A stretch of DNA of 5,681 bases from MGR-bin208 sp043779285 (GTDB taxonomy: Bacteria > Bacteroidota > Bacteroidia > Chitinophagales > Chitinophagaceae), in the NCBI GenBank assembly GCA_043779285.1, contig JAYWEL010000043.1, positions 1 through 5,681 on the forward strand, written 5' to 3'. The notes under the pieces are model-generated. The model was given only the letters and a program-made list of their open reading frames with translations, was not told the DNA's origin and did not search any database. Made by a program: the position numbers and the translations under genes. Shown here piece after piece: positions 1 through 5,681 of the stretch. Within the stretch, counting starts at the first letter, position 1; each line of letters begins with the position of its first letter.

Positions 1-2199
1 GATATACGAACCGGCGATGATGCAGCGGCAGCCAGATATATCGAAGCCCGATTAAGTAAGTTTGCGTTGGAAGTGGCATTCAATGCAAAAACAACGGAGT
101 GGTCATTAAGTTATGATGGAAGAAAAAATGAGCCCGTCAATCTTCCCATGAAATTTCCTTTATTGCTTGCTCAAGGTGCCGAAGGAATTGCGGTTGGCCT
201 TTCTACTAAAATATTACCCCATAATTTCTGCGAAATTATTGATGCTGCCATTCGACATTTACGAGGAAAGAAATTTGAATTATTTCCCGATTTTCAAACC
301 GGGGGAATGATTGATACAGCGGATTATAACCAGGGCAAAAGAGGAGGAAGGGTTAAGGTAAGAGCTCATATCGAAGAGTTGGATAAAAAAACATTGTTGA
401 TAAAAAGTGTACCCTATGGCGTTACTACCAGCCAACTGATTGATTCCATCGTTAAAGCCAATGACCAGGGGAAAGTAAAGGTTAAAAAAGTAACCGATAA
501 TACAGCAGCAATCGTCGAGATTCAGGTAGACCTTGCGCCGGGCATCTCTTCTGATATTACCATTGATGCATTATATAAATTCACCGATTGCGAAGTATCC
601 ATTTCTCCCAATGCCTGTGTGATTGCAGAATCTAAACCACAATTTTTAAGTGTACAGGAACTACTTACCATTTCTGTCGATCTGACCAAGGATCTTTTAG
701 AAAAAGAATTACAGATTAAACTGGCCGAGCTGAATGAGAAATGGCATTATACTTCATTAGAAAAAATATTTTTCGAAGAAAAAATTTATAAAGAATTAGA
801 AAAGAAACACGAAACATGGGAAACCGTATTACAGGCCATTGATAAGGGTTTCGATGCGTATAAGAAACAATTGAAAAGAGAAATTACCAGGGATGACCTG
901 GTAAAATTGACCGAAAAACCGGTTCGCAGAATTTACAAACTGGATATCGATGAATTGAATGAACAGATAAAAGGATTGGAAGATGAAATAAAGTTGGTTA
1001 AAAACGACCTTAATAATCTGGTTGAATATTCCATTAACTATTTTGGAAACCTGTTGAAGAAATATGGCAAAGGACGTGAACGTAAAACAGAAATAAAACA
1101 ATTTGAAGTAATAGAAGCCAAACAATTACTGATTGCAAATACAAAACTTTATGTAAACAAAGAAGAAGGATTTATTGGTACTTCGTTGAAAAAAGATGAG
1201 CTTTTGTTTGAGTGTTCCGACCTTGATGATATCATTGTATTTACCAAAAGCGGGATAATGAAAGTAACCAAAGTTTCAGACAAAACATTTATTGGTAAGG
1301 ACATTATTCATGCAGCCATTTTCGATAAGAATGATGACCGTACTACCTACAACATGGTTTATGTAGATGGTAAATCAGGAATCAGTTTTGCAAAACGTTT
1401 TAATGTAACCAGCATTACCCGTGATAAGGACTATGATCTGACCAAAGGAGCTGATAAATCAAGAGTACATTATTTTTCTGTTAATCCGAATGGTGAAGCA
1501 GAAGTAGTGAAGATTATACTCACTCCCGGAAGTAAAGCCCGAATAAAAGAATTTGATTTTTATTTTGAGGAACTGGCCATCAAAGGGCGGGGAAGTATGG
1601 GTAACCAGGTTTCTAAACATGCGGTGAAGTCAGTTAAATTTAAAGAGGCAGGAAGGGCAACTTTGGCGGGTAAAAAAATGTGGTACGATGAAAAGTTTGG
1701 CCGGTTGAATACAGACGGGAAGGGAATTTACCTGAGTATTTTTGAACCCGATGACCGCTTACTCATCATTTATAAAGATGGCAATTATGAAATTACCGAC
1801 CAGGAACTGACCCAGCGAATTGATGCGGAAACCATTGTTATGATTGAGAAGTTTGATCCGGAAAAAATTATAACAGCAGTATATCTGGATAATGATAAAA
1901 AACAATTCAATGTCAAACGTTTCCAAATTGAGACAAGTACATTAAAAAATAAATTCTTTTTCATCAAAGAAGGGAAAGACAATTATGTAGCTGCATCAAC
2001 CACACAGGATGAACCTGTATTAATGGTGCAGGAAGGAAGGGGAGCACAGATGCGAAAAGGGAAAATGAAGATTACCAAAATTGTAGAAGTGATGGGTTGG
2101 AAAGCAGTAGGAAACAGGCTTCTTGATTTCAGTAAATCGGTAGAAATGGCGTGGGAGGAAAAGAAAGAAGAAAATCCGCAACAGGAATTATTTGATTAA
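1..2199 (+). CDS. parC: DNA topoisomerase IV subunit A, 5'-truncated by window edge
   Basis: This is the DNA-cleaving subunit of topoisomerase IV, which with ParE decatenates and relaxes chromosomes. The frame is open from base 1, so the coding region begins outside the window and 732 residues are visible. The first residues read TGDDAAAARYIEARL, the active-site region of the GyrA/ParC family; the tyrosine that forms the covalent DNA link is codon 37-39, with its conserved arginine just before it. The breakage-reunion core follows (LPMKFPLLLAQGAEGIAVG). Next comes a long charged helical part (visible residues about 220-370, tower and coiled coil), then a C-terminal beta-pinwheel from about residue 375. 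At 1582-1605 KGRGSMGN stands where gyrase A has its QRRGGKG box; this degenerate box favours ParC over GyrA. The acidic/lysine-rich tail ends in QQELFD. Roughly 130-150 N-terminal residues should be missing, judged from the usual position of the tyrosine. The last ~100 bases recur, diverged, at 3876-3977. Confidence 0.92.
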   Translation, partial: DIRTGDDAAAARYIEARLSKFALEVAFNAKTTEWSLSYDGRKNEPVNLPMKFPLLLAQGAEGIAVGLSTKILPHNFCEIIDAAIRHLRGKKFELFPDFQTGGMIDTADYNQGKRGGRVKVRAHIEELDKKTLLIKSVPYGVTTSQLIDSIVKANDQGKVKVKKVTDNTAAIVEIQVDLAPGISSDITIDALYKFTDCEVSISPNACVIAESKPQFLSVQELLTISVDLTKDLLEKELQIKLAELNEKWHYTSLEKIFFEEKIYKELEKKHETWETVLQAIDKGFDAYKKQLKREITRDDLVKLTEKPVRRIYKLDIDELNEQIKGLEDEIKLVKNDLNNLVEYSINYFGNLLKKYGKGRERKTEIKQFEVIEAKQLLIANTKLYVNKEEGFIGTSLKKDELLFECSDLDDIIVFTKSGIMKVTKVSDKTFIGKDIIHAAIFDKNDDRTTYNMVYVDGKSGISFAKRFNVTSITRDKDYDLTKGADKSRVHYFSVNPNGEAEVVKIILTPGSKARIKEFDFYFEELAIKGRGSMGNQVSKHAVKSVKFKEAGRATLAGKKMWYDEKFGRLNTDGKGIYLSIFEPDDRLLIIYKDGNYEITDQELTQRIDAETIVMIEKFDPEKIITAVYLDNDKKQFNVKRFQIETSTLKNKFFFIKEGKDNYVAASTTQDEPVLMVQEGRGAQMRKGKMKITKIVEVMGWKAVGNRLLDFSKSVEMAWEEKKEENPQQELFD

Positions 2200-2208
2200 A
2201 ATTTCTGC

Positions 2209-2231
2209 CAGGTCGGTGTCTCACCGACCTG
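2209..2231. repeat. GC-rich palindrome, copy 1 (REP-like)
   Basis: A 10-bp perfect stem (CAGGTCGGTG / CACCGACCTG) with a TCT loop begins 10 bases after the parC stop. It is much richer in G+C than the surrounding A/T-rich spacer. A second copy of the inner 19 bases lies at 2326-2344 in the opposite orientation. It could fold at the end of the parC mRNA, but no T run follows, so a classical intrinsic terminator is not supported. Inference: a REP-like extragenic palindrome of the kind mobilised by REP-associated tyrosine transposases; no such transposase is in the window. Confidence 0.7.
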
Positions 2232-2325
2232 AATTAAAAATTTAACCTGGGAATTGATGGTCATTTATTTCAGATTTTTTTCGTTTCTGTTCAGAAAAAA
2301 AAATGAATCATTTGAAATACTGTTT

Positions 2326-2344
2326 GTTCGGTGAGACACCGACC
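2326..2344. repeat. GC-rich palindrome, copy 2, inverted relative to copy 1
   Basis: GTTCGGTGAGACACCGACC is the reverse complement of the inner 19 bases of copy 1 with one mismatch (18/19). The AGA loop, against TCT in copy 1, shows that the copies face each other. The stem pairs at 7 of 8 positions. It lies 55 bases past the stop codon of the leftward gene at 2399-3277, so each convergent gene ends close to one copy. The two copies together bracket a 136-base unit (2209-2344) resembling a paired REP element or a tiny MITE; no clear target-site duplication is seen around it. Confidence 0.65.
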
Positions 2345-2398
2345 ATGGGAAGAGAACAAATTTGAATACATATTACAATTTCATACTGAAATGACTAA

Positions 2399-3277
2399 TT
2401 AATATAAAACACTAAATGCACAGTTTAAGGCTTTTCTGTTTCCAGGAAAATCTTTCTTAGTTACTTTTTCCCAAGGTTTCGTCATAAACCTTCTCCATGT
2501 ATATTCTGTATCATACTCAAAAGTATATCCTAGCTGAGAATCTCGGTATTCATTTCTTGTTGGATTAATCTTGTTATTGTGATAAATACCCACCCACTCA
2601 ATACCAAGGTATAATCCATCGGCTGGTAATAAAATATTAAACTTATTTAAGTCAACAGAATATTTTAAAGTGGGATTTGAATAAATAAATTCAACAATTT
2701 CAGATTTCGTAAGTTCTTCACCAGGGCTGTTATTTAAATTTTTGTATAAATGTATTTTAACTACCAATGGCCATAAAGATTTATTTTTTACTAAAAATGA
2801 AACACCCTTTATTATAGAATATTTTACTTTATTAGGATTAGATATGAGGACAGCAAATTGAACTCCTGAACCCGAGCTAATAAAATTAATTTTCTTTGAA
2901 TTTACATACCCAATTTGTCTTGAATTACTTAAGTTAAAATCTTTATTAGTTATAATAACTTCAGGCAACAAGATATCTCTGTTTTCAAGAAAAAGAGTAT
3001 CACTAAAAGCTCCAAATTTAGCGAATACAATATACAGGTCATGGTGACCAATATAACTAATGATCAATGTATCAATTAAATTTGAGTTTGATAATTCAAA
3101 AAAACCGTATTTGTTCGTATATGTTCCTATGTTGTTTTTTTTGAAAAAGACATTTGCAAATTCTAATGGTTCTCCAGTTGATTTTGAATATACAAATCCA
3201 TTTACGACTGAACCCTGAGAATATAGATTATTAAGGATCATTAATAATATTATTAATGATAGTATTATTTTTTTCAT
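2399..3277 (-). CDS. Secreted protein with CarboxypepD_reg-like domain
   Basis: This encodes a 292-residue protein that is probably exported to the periplasm or cell surface. Residues 1-20 form a signal peptide (MKK, a hydrophobic stretch, then NLYS before Gln21). Residues ~24-110 match the carboxypeptidase-regulatory-like beta-sandwich common in Bacteroidota. Typical signs are the VxGxV strand, TGEPLEFANV, a GTYTNKYGFFEL turn, the DTLIISYIG strand and a closing LLPEVIIT. This fold often forms the N-terminal extension of TonB-dependent receptors, but here no beta-barrel follows. Residues ~120-292 look like a second beta-rich domain (GVSFLVKN, KIHLYKN, GLYLGIEWVG); I cannot name it. The gene is visibly more A/T-rich than parC. 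The ATG at 3275-3277 gives the signal peptide directly and has an A/T-rich leader with no Shine-Dalgarno site. It lies 73 bases downstream of the peptide precursor on the same strand, with a strong hairpin between. The family is well supported; the function is unknown. Confidence 0.85.
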   Translation of the reverse strand: MKKIILSLIILLMILNNLYSQGSVVNGFVYSKSTGEPLEFANVFFKKNNIGTYTNKYGFFELSNSNLIDTLIISYIGHHDLYIVFAKFGAFSDTLFLENRDILLPEVIITNKDFNLSNSRQIGYVNSKKINFISSGSGVQFAVLISNPNKVKYSIIKGVSFLVKNKSLWPLVVKIHLYKNLNNSPGEELTKSEIVEFIYSNPTLKYSVDLNKFNILLPADGLYLGIEWVGIYHNNKINPTRNEYRDSQLGYTFEYDTEYTWRRFMTKPWEKVTKKDFPGNRKALNCAFSVLY

Positions 3278-3279
3278 AC

Positions 3280-3342
3280 AAAAAAAAGTAACGACCTTTC
3301 AAAAGTATTCATAGGGCATTCCCTATGAATACTTTTGAAAGG
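3280..3342 (-). terminator. Perfect 22-bp hairpin plus T run after the precursor gene
   Basis: Bases 3295-3316 and 3321-3342 are exact reverse complements (22 of 22) around a four-base loop. On the minus strand the stem is followed, after seven bases, by eight T residues (3287-3280). This fits an intrinsic terminator for the precursor gene, whose stop is at 3351-3353, although the gap between stem and T run is longer than ideal. The ATG of the downstream secreted-protein gene follows almost at once, so that gene would need readthrough or its own promoter. The stem itself contains TACTTTTG (3300-3307 on the minus strand), which matches the Bacteroidota -7 consensus TAnnTTTG; no convincing -33 element is seen, so promoter function is speculative. 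Confidence 0.7.
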
Positions 3343-3350
3343 AATGGTTT

Positions 3351-3554
3351 TTATTGAGGTATTTGGGGACTTCCTAAACAACCATAATCCCAATCTGCAT
3401 AGGTTGGCCTATAATCAACTTTAATCCAAAATACAAAATAGTCCTCATGGCATGTTTTCCAGCAAGATGAACTCGTAGTACAATGCTTATCACCCCATCC
3501 CCAAAATAGCCCACCCTCAATTTTCTCCATTTGTGAAATTGATAATTTTTTCAT
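3351..3554 (-). CDS. Double-glycine leader peptide precursor (bacteriocin-like)
   Basis: This 67-residue precursor has the leader MKKLSISQMEKIEGG. Leu, Met and Ile at -12, -7 and -4 before the Gly-Gly (-2, -1) are the pattern recognised by C39 peptidases of peptide-exporting ABC transporters. The leader resembles the GG-Bacteroidales natural-product precursor type. Cleavage would release a 52-residue core (codons 3354-3509). It starts LFWGWGDKHC and has cysteines at core positions 10, 16, 20 and 44, enough for two disulfides or thioether links. It also has five Trp, four Tyr and three Phe, a slightly acidic charge balance, and no obvious membrane helix. The start at 3552-3554 is chosen because it gives a canonical leader; an in-frame ATG at 3621-3623 would add 23 residues not typical of such leaders. 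A matching exporter lies 428 bases upstream on the same strand. I recognise the leader class, not the core. No modification enzyme or immunity gene is visible in this window. Confidence 0.85.
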   Translation of the reverse strand: MKKLSISQMEKIEGGLFWGWGDKHCTTSSSCWKTCHEDYFVFWIKVDYRPTYADWDYGCLGSPQIPQ

Positions 3555-3617
3555 GCTTAAAAAATTTAAATTTAATAAATAGTACTCTTTTTTATCCAGG
3601 TTCGTAACATCTCCTGC

Positions 3618-3635
3618 ATTCAATGGCTATTGAAT
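3618..3635. repeat. Short inverted repeat upstream of the precursor gene
   Basis: ATTCAAT and ATTGAAT form a perfect 7-bp stem around GGCT. It lies 63 bases upstream of the precursor's chosen start. It could be an operator or a weak hairpin, but it may be chance in A/T-rich DNA. Confidence 0.3.
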
Positions 3636-3853
3636 ACTGTAAATTCAAACTTCCGCATCAAGATGCCAAACTTTATCCCATTGATAAAGTCAATACCACT
3701 AAAGGGGTATAGTCTTTGTTATTAAATTCACTTTCTTTGAGCAACCATTTAACTGCCACTATGTTTTCCAGTGATGAAATCAGACTACTGCGTTATTCCC
3801 GGCAAACGAAACAAGAATTAATATCGAAAAAGATGGGCATTCCCAAACAATGA
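3623..3853 (+). pseudogene. Interrupted remnant of a helix-turn-helix (XRE-like) gene
   Basis: A rightward frame starts at ATG 3623-3625 and reads 29 residues (ending VNTTKGV). It stops at TAG 3710-3712, then stays open in the same frame to TGA 3851-3853. The second part contains an ATG at 3761 and reads MFSSDEIRLLRYSRQTKQ then ELISKKMGIPKQ. This looks like the first two to three helices of an XRE/Cro-type DNA-binding domain (EIRxLR..., the Q-x-x-L-x-x-x-M-G-I turn, SKQ/PKQ). The domain then breaks off where the recognition helix should continue. A short stretch in another frame (NNDHENK, 3846-3866) could be its displaced continuation, after which parC-like sequence begins. Reading: a truncated regulator gene cut at a recombination joint. 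Alternatives are a genuine 30-residue peptide (3761-3853), or chance for the 3623-3712 half, which I do not recognise. The HTH call rests on about 30 residues. Confidence 0.4.
3670..3690. repeat. Short inverted repeat in the remnant region
   Basis: ACTTTATC and GATAAAGT pair perfectly (8 bp) around the loop CCATT. No T run or neighbouring gene end gives it a clear role; it may be chance. Confidence 0.25.
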
Positions 3854-3866
3854 CCATGAGAATAAA

Positions 3867-3977
3867 GTAATAAACTGGAAAGCTGTTGGTAGCAGACTTC
3901 TCGACTTCAGTAAATCAGTAGAAATGCATTGGGAAGAAAAGAAAGAAGAAAATCCACAACAGGAATTATTTGATTAA
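3867..3977 (+). pseudogene. Diverged second copy of the parC 3' end
   Basis: Bases 3876-3977 align without gaps to the last 102 bases of parC (2098-2199), including the stop codon, with 13 mismatches by hand count. Of the 33 encoded residues 31 agree: it reads WKAVGSRLLDFSKSVEM, then H where parC has A, and ends QQELFD. Nine of the eleven changed codons are silent. Similarity may extend a few codons upstream (VIN against VMG), then changes to the helix-turn-helix remnant. At the right it ends exactly at the stop codon, five bases before the convergent exporter gene. There is no start codon, so it is not a gene. The silent-site pattern means the sequence evolved as a working parC end before arriving here, pointing to a copy from a related lineage. 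Confidence 0.92.
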
Positions 3978-3982
3978 GAAAG

Positions 3983-5681
3983 TTATGAAACCAAATCATT
4001 CCAATACTCGCTGTACAGATTTTTAGTTTTTAGCAAATGTTCATGGGAACCTTGTGCTGTTAAAGTCCCTTTTCCCATTATATAAATTCGGTCGCAAAAG
4101 GTTTTGAGAACATGTAACCTGTGAGTTATAAAAATAATGGCTGTTTTGCTTTTAAGTTGCTGTAATAATTGTAAAATAAATTGTTCTGATTCTCTGTCCA
4201 TAGCAGCAGTTGCTTCATCCAAAATAAGTAATTGAGGTTGCTGATATAATGCTCTTGCCAAAGCGATAATTTGTTTTTGTCCACCAGACAGATTGATTCC
4301 TTCTTCCCCAACAATAGTCATATACGATTGTGGTAGTCTATCGATGAATTTTAAAAATCCTGATTGGTTTAAAAATTGCAATACAGTCTCTGACTTATTG
4401 CCAGCATCTTCAAAAGCTATATTCTCCAAAACTGTACCGTTGAAAACATGTATATGCTGAGGAACTACATTTACAATTTTCCTCCACGCAGAGGTTGAAA
4501 TATCCGCTAATAATTTATTTTCATTTACCAATATACTTCCTGATTCCGGCAGGTAGTTCTTTAGCAATAATTGTGTGAGTGTAGATTTCCCACAACCATT
4601 CTCTCCCATAATTGCAACAATTTCACCTTTGCTTACTTCAAAGGATATGTTACTAATAATAGAAGGGCGGCCGGGAAATCGAAAACTGATGTTCTCTCCT
4701 CTAAAAGTTGTCAATACCCTAATGTCGTTTCCGGTATTATCATCCTCTTGATTCATTCCAGTAAATTCAAACATCCTGTCAAATGCAATTTTAGCCTCGC
4801 TGATGGGGATTGAAATCATGGCAAGATTAGCAATACTTGGCAACAACGAACCACACATGCTTAGTATAGCTATTAATTCACCGGTTCTTAAATGATTATT
4901 CAAAACTTCGTAACTGTTGAATAATAATATACCAATCAAGAAAATAATTCCAAAGCTGTTTGCAAAAAAGGAAAGCCGTAACTGAATTTTGCCGAGCGAA
5001 AAAATATTTTCCTGATAATTCTTGTAAATAGATTTATTTGTTGCGGCAAACTGCTCTTGCTTATCGCTATTTTTTATAACATCAATACCTTGTAGGGTTG
5101 AAATATAGTTGGCTTCTGTCACCGCATAACTGCTCATGATAGAACGCTGCCCTGCTGCAATTTTCTTATTGTGCAGGTAAAGGAGAATATAAAATACAGG
5201 TATAGCAATTATACAAGCAACTCCTGCTTTTGCAGAATATGAAAAGACGACTGCCGTAGAAACCACTGCCACTAAAACATCAATAATTACACTGCCAGCC
5301 AATTGACTGATTACACGTTGTATCCTTGCAGTATCATTAAGCCTTGCTGTAAGCTCCCCGATTTTCCGGGTATCAAAAAAAGATTTAGGCAGCTTTAATA
5401 AATGAGAATAAAACGAACCAGCAATTCGTATATTGAAATCTTTTGACTGCCGGAATAAAAAATATTGCCTGAGTACAGAAAGACCTTCTTTGATAAAGAG
5501 CATCAAAAAAACAAGGACAATGCCCGCATTAAGTTTTAGGAAATCTTTATCAGGTAAAATATTATCAATTAGCTTTTGTGAAAATATTGCCATGGCCAAT
5601 CCGAAAGCAGCTATTAGGATACCTATTAACGCTGCAATCAATAAGATATGAACAACTTGTTGCAACAGATCTTTTATCCAT
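3983..5681 (-). CDS. Peptide-exporting ABC transporter, N-terminus outside window
   Basis: This inner-membrane exporter has fused membrane and ATPase domains; 565 residues are visible and the frame runs off the right edge, so no start codon is called. Numbering visible residues from the edge, about six membrane helices lie at ~10-33, 50-67, 130-150, 152-171, 237-255 and 267-294. SFFDTRKIGELTARLND (~100-116) is typical of LagD/ComA-type bacteriocin exporters. The ATPase domain is complete: Walker A GENGCGKST (~359-367), Q-loop VPQH, signature LSGGQ (~464-468), Walker B LLILDEAT, D-loop Asp and switch His in ITHRL (~520). The visible part begins immediately before the first helix. A full peptidase-containing transporter is about 700-730 residues, so the missing part is the right size for a C39 peptidase domain that would cut the Gly-Gly leader; this is inference. 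The stop lies five bases from the parC-end remnant, and the precursor is downstream on the same strand. It could instead be a peptidase-free half transporter. Confidence 0.9.
   Translation of the reverse strand, partial: WIKDLLQQVVHILLIAALIGILIAAFGLAMAIFSQKLIDNILPDKDFLKLNAGIVLVFLMLFIKEGLSVLRQYFLFRQSKDFNIRIAGSFYSHLLKLPKSFFDTRKIGELTARLNDTARIQRVISQLAGSVIIDVLVAVVSTAVVFSYSAKAGVACIIAIPVFYILLYLHNKKIAAGQRSIMSSYAVTEANYISTLQGIDVIKNSDKQEQFAATNKSIYKNYQENIFSLGKIQLRLSFFANSFGIIFLIGILLFNSYEVLNNHLRTGELIAILSMCGSLLPSIANLAMISIPISEAKIAFDRMFEFTGMNQEDDNTGNDIRVLTTFRGENISFRFPGRPSIISNISFEVSKGEIVAIMGENGCGKSTLTQLLLKNYLPESGSILVNENKLLADISTSAWRKIVNVVPQHIHVFNGTVLENIAFEDAGNKSETVLQFLNQSGFLKFIDRLPQSYMTIVGEEGINLSGGQKQIIALARALYQQPQLLILDEATAAMDRESEQFILQLLQQLKSKTAIIFITHRLHVLKTFCDRIYIMGKGTLTAQGSHEHLLKTKNLYSEYWNDLVS

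Larger units (their letters stand above)
3555..3982. other. 428-base spacer without an intact gene, made of gene remnants
   Basis: Between the precursor start and the exporter stop no full gene is found on either strand. From left to right the stretch holds an A/T-rich leader of the precursor (3555-3617) and short inverted repeats. An interrupted rightward frame follows (3623-3853), with a helix-turn-helix-like end. Then comes a diverged parC 3' end (3867-3977), and five bases before the exporter's stop. No T-run terminator follows the exporter, so its leftward transcript may continue through these remnants to the precursor gene. Confidence 0.75.

Noticed and set aside
829..1125. Leftward open frame of 98 codons inside parC
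   Set aside because: It lies wholly antisense to the conserved coiled-coil part of parC and has a low-complexity Phe/Ile/Gln composition, the expected reverse reading of Lys/Glu/Asn-rich codons.
1785..1982. Leftward open frame of 65 codons inside parC
   Set aside because: It is antisense to the conserved C-terminal domain, with no recognisable motif or initiation context.
3295..3342. Invertible promoter or transposon end suggested by the perfect inverted repeat
   Set aside because: The loop is only four bases, too short for a DNA-inversion segment, and there is no recombinase or second copy of the repeat in the window; a hairpin with a T run explains it better.
3351..3554. Lanthipeptide or lasso peptide precursor
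   Set aside because: No LanM/LanB, lasso cyclase or radical-SAM gene is visible; the core has Cys and Ser/Thr but nothing in the window supports a specific modification.
3683..3799. Leftward open stretch reading SSLENIVAVKWLLKESEF and onward (no ATG at its start)
   Set aside because: It looks protein-like but has no suitable start and overlaps the opposite-strand HTH-like remnant; one of the two must be chance and the HTH motif is the more recognisable.
4126..4314. Leftward 62-codon frame within the exporter gene
   Set aside because: It is on the same strand but in another frame, under the Walker B/signature region of the ATPase, whose coding is unambiguous.
4571..4813. Rightward 80-codon frame opposite the exporter
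   Set aside because: It is antisense to the Walker A region and linker; no motif and no independent support.
5433..5651. Rightward 72-codon frame opposite the exporter
   Set aside because: It is antisense to the first membrane helices; Ile/Ala-rich composition explained by the opposite strand.
1..5681. CRISPR array, tRNA or rRNA genes
   Set aside because: I saw no regularly spaced direct repeats and no tRNA- or rRNA-like segments while reading both strands.

Overview
The window looks like a chromosomal segment from a member of the Bacteroidota (Chitinophagaceae- or Sphingobacteriia-like). The evidence is a Bacteroidota-type topoisomerase IV subunit A, a secreted protein with a CarboxypepD_reg-like domain, a precursor peptide with the MKKLS...EKIEGG leader common in this phylum, A/T-rich translation starts without clear Shine-Dalgarno sites, and low G+C. 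This assignment rests on protein character alone; no search was run.

Layout. Bases 1-2199 (+) hold the C-terminal ~732 residues of topoisomerase IV subunit A (parC), cut at its 5' side by the window edge just before the catalytic tyrosine. Bases 2200-2398 carry two copies of a GC-rich palindrome in opposite orientation. Bases 2399-3277 (-) encode a secreted 292-residue protein with a carboxypeptidase-regulatory-like N-terminal domain. A perfect 22-bp-stem hairpin followed by a T run on the minus strand (3280-3342) separates it from a 67-codon peptide precursor gene (3351-3554, -). The precursor has a double-glycine leader and a 52-residue aromatic-rich core with four cysteines. Bases 3555-3982 hold no intact gene. 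They contain remnants of a helix-turn-helix gene fused to a diverged second copy of the last ~100 bases of parC. Bases 3983-5681 (-) encode an ABC exporter (membrane domain plus ATPase) of the bacteriocin/peptide-export type, whose N-terminus lies beyond the window.

How the genes may work together. The precursor and exporter lie on the same strand, and a GG leader is the standard substrate signal of C39-peptidase ABC transporters. The simplest reading is a small peptide secretion locus: the exporter cleaves after Gly-Gly and secretes the Cys/Trp/Tyr-rich core. The 292-residue secreted protein, 73 bases downstream of the precursor on the same strand, may belong to the locus, but its role is unknown.

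The whole precursor segment sits between two direct copies of the parC 3' end. The second copy differs from the first mostly at silent codon positions. It therefore looks like a parC end from a related lineage and a scar of DNA acquisition at this locus, not a recent local duplication. The most valuable observations are this recombination scar and the unclassified GG-leader peptide with its exporter.
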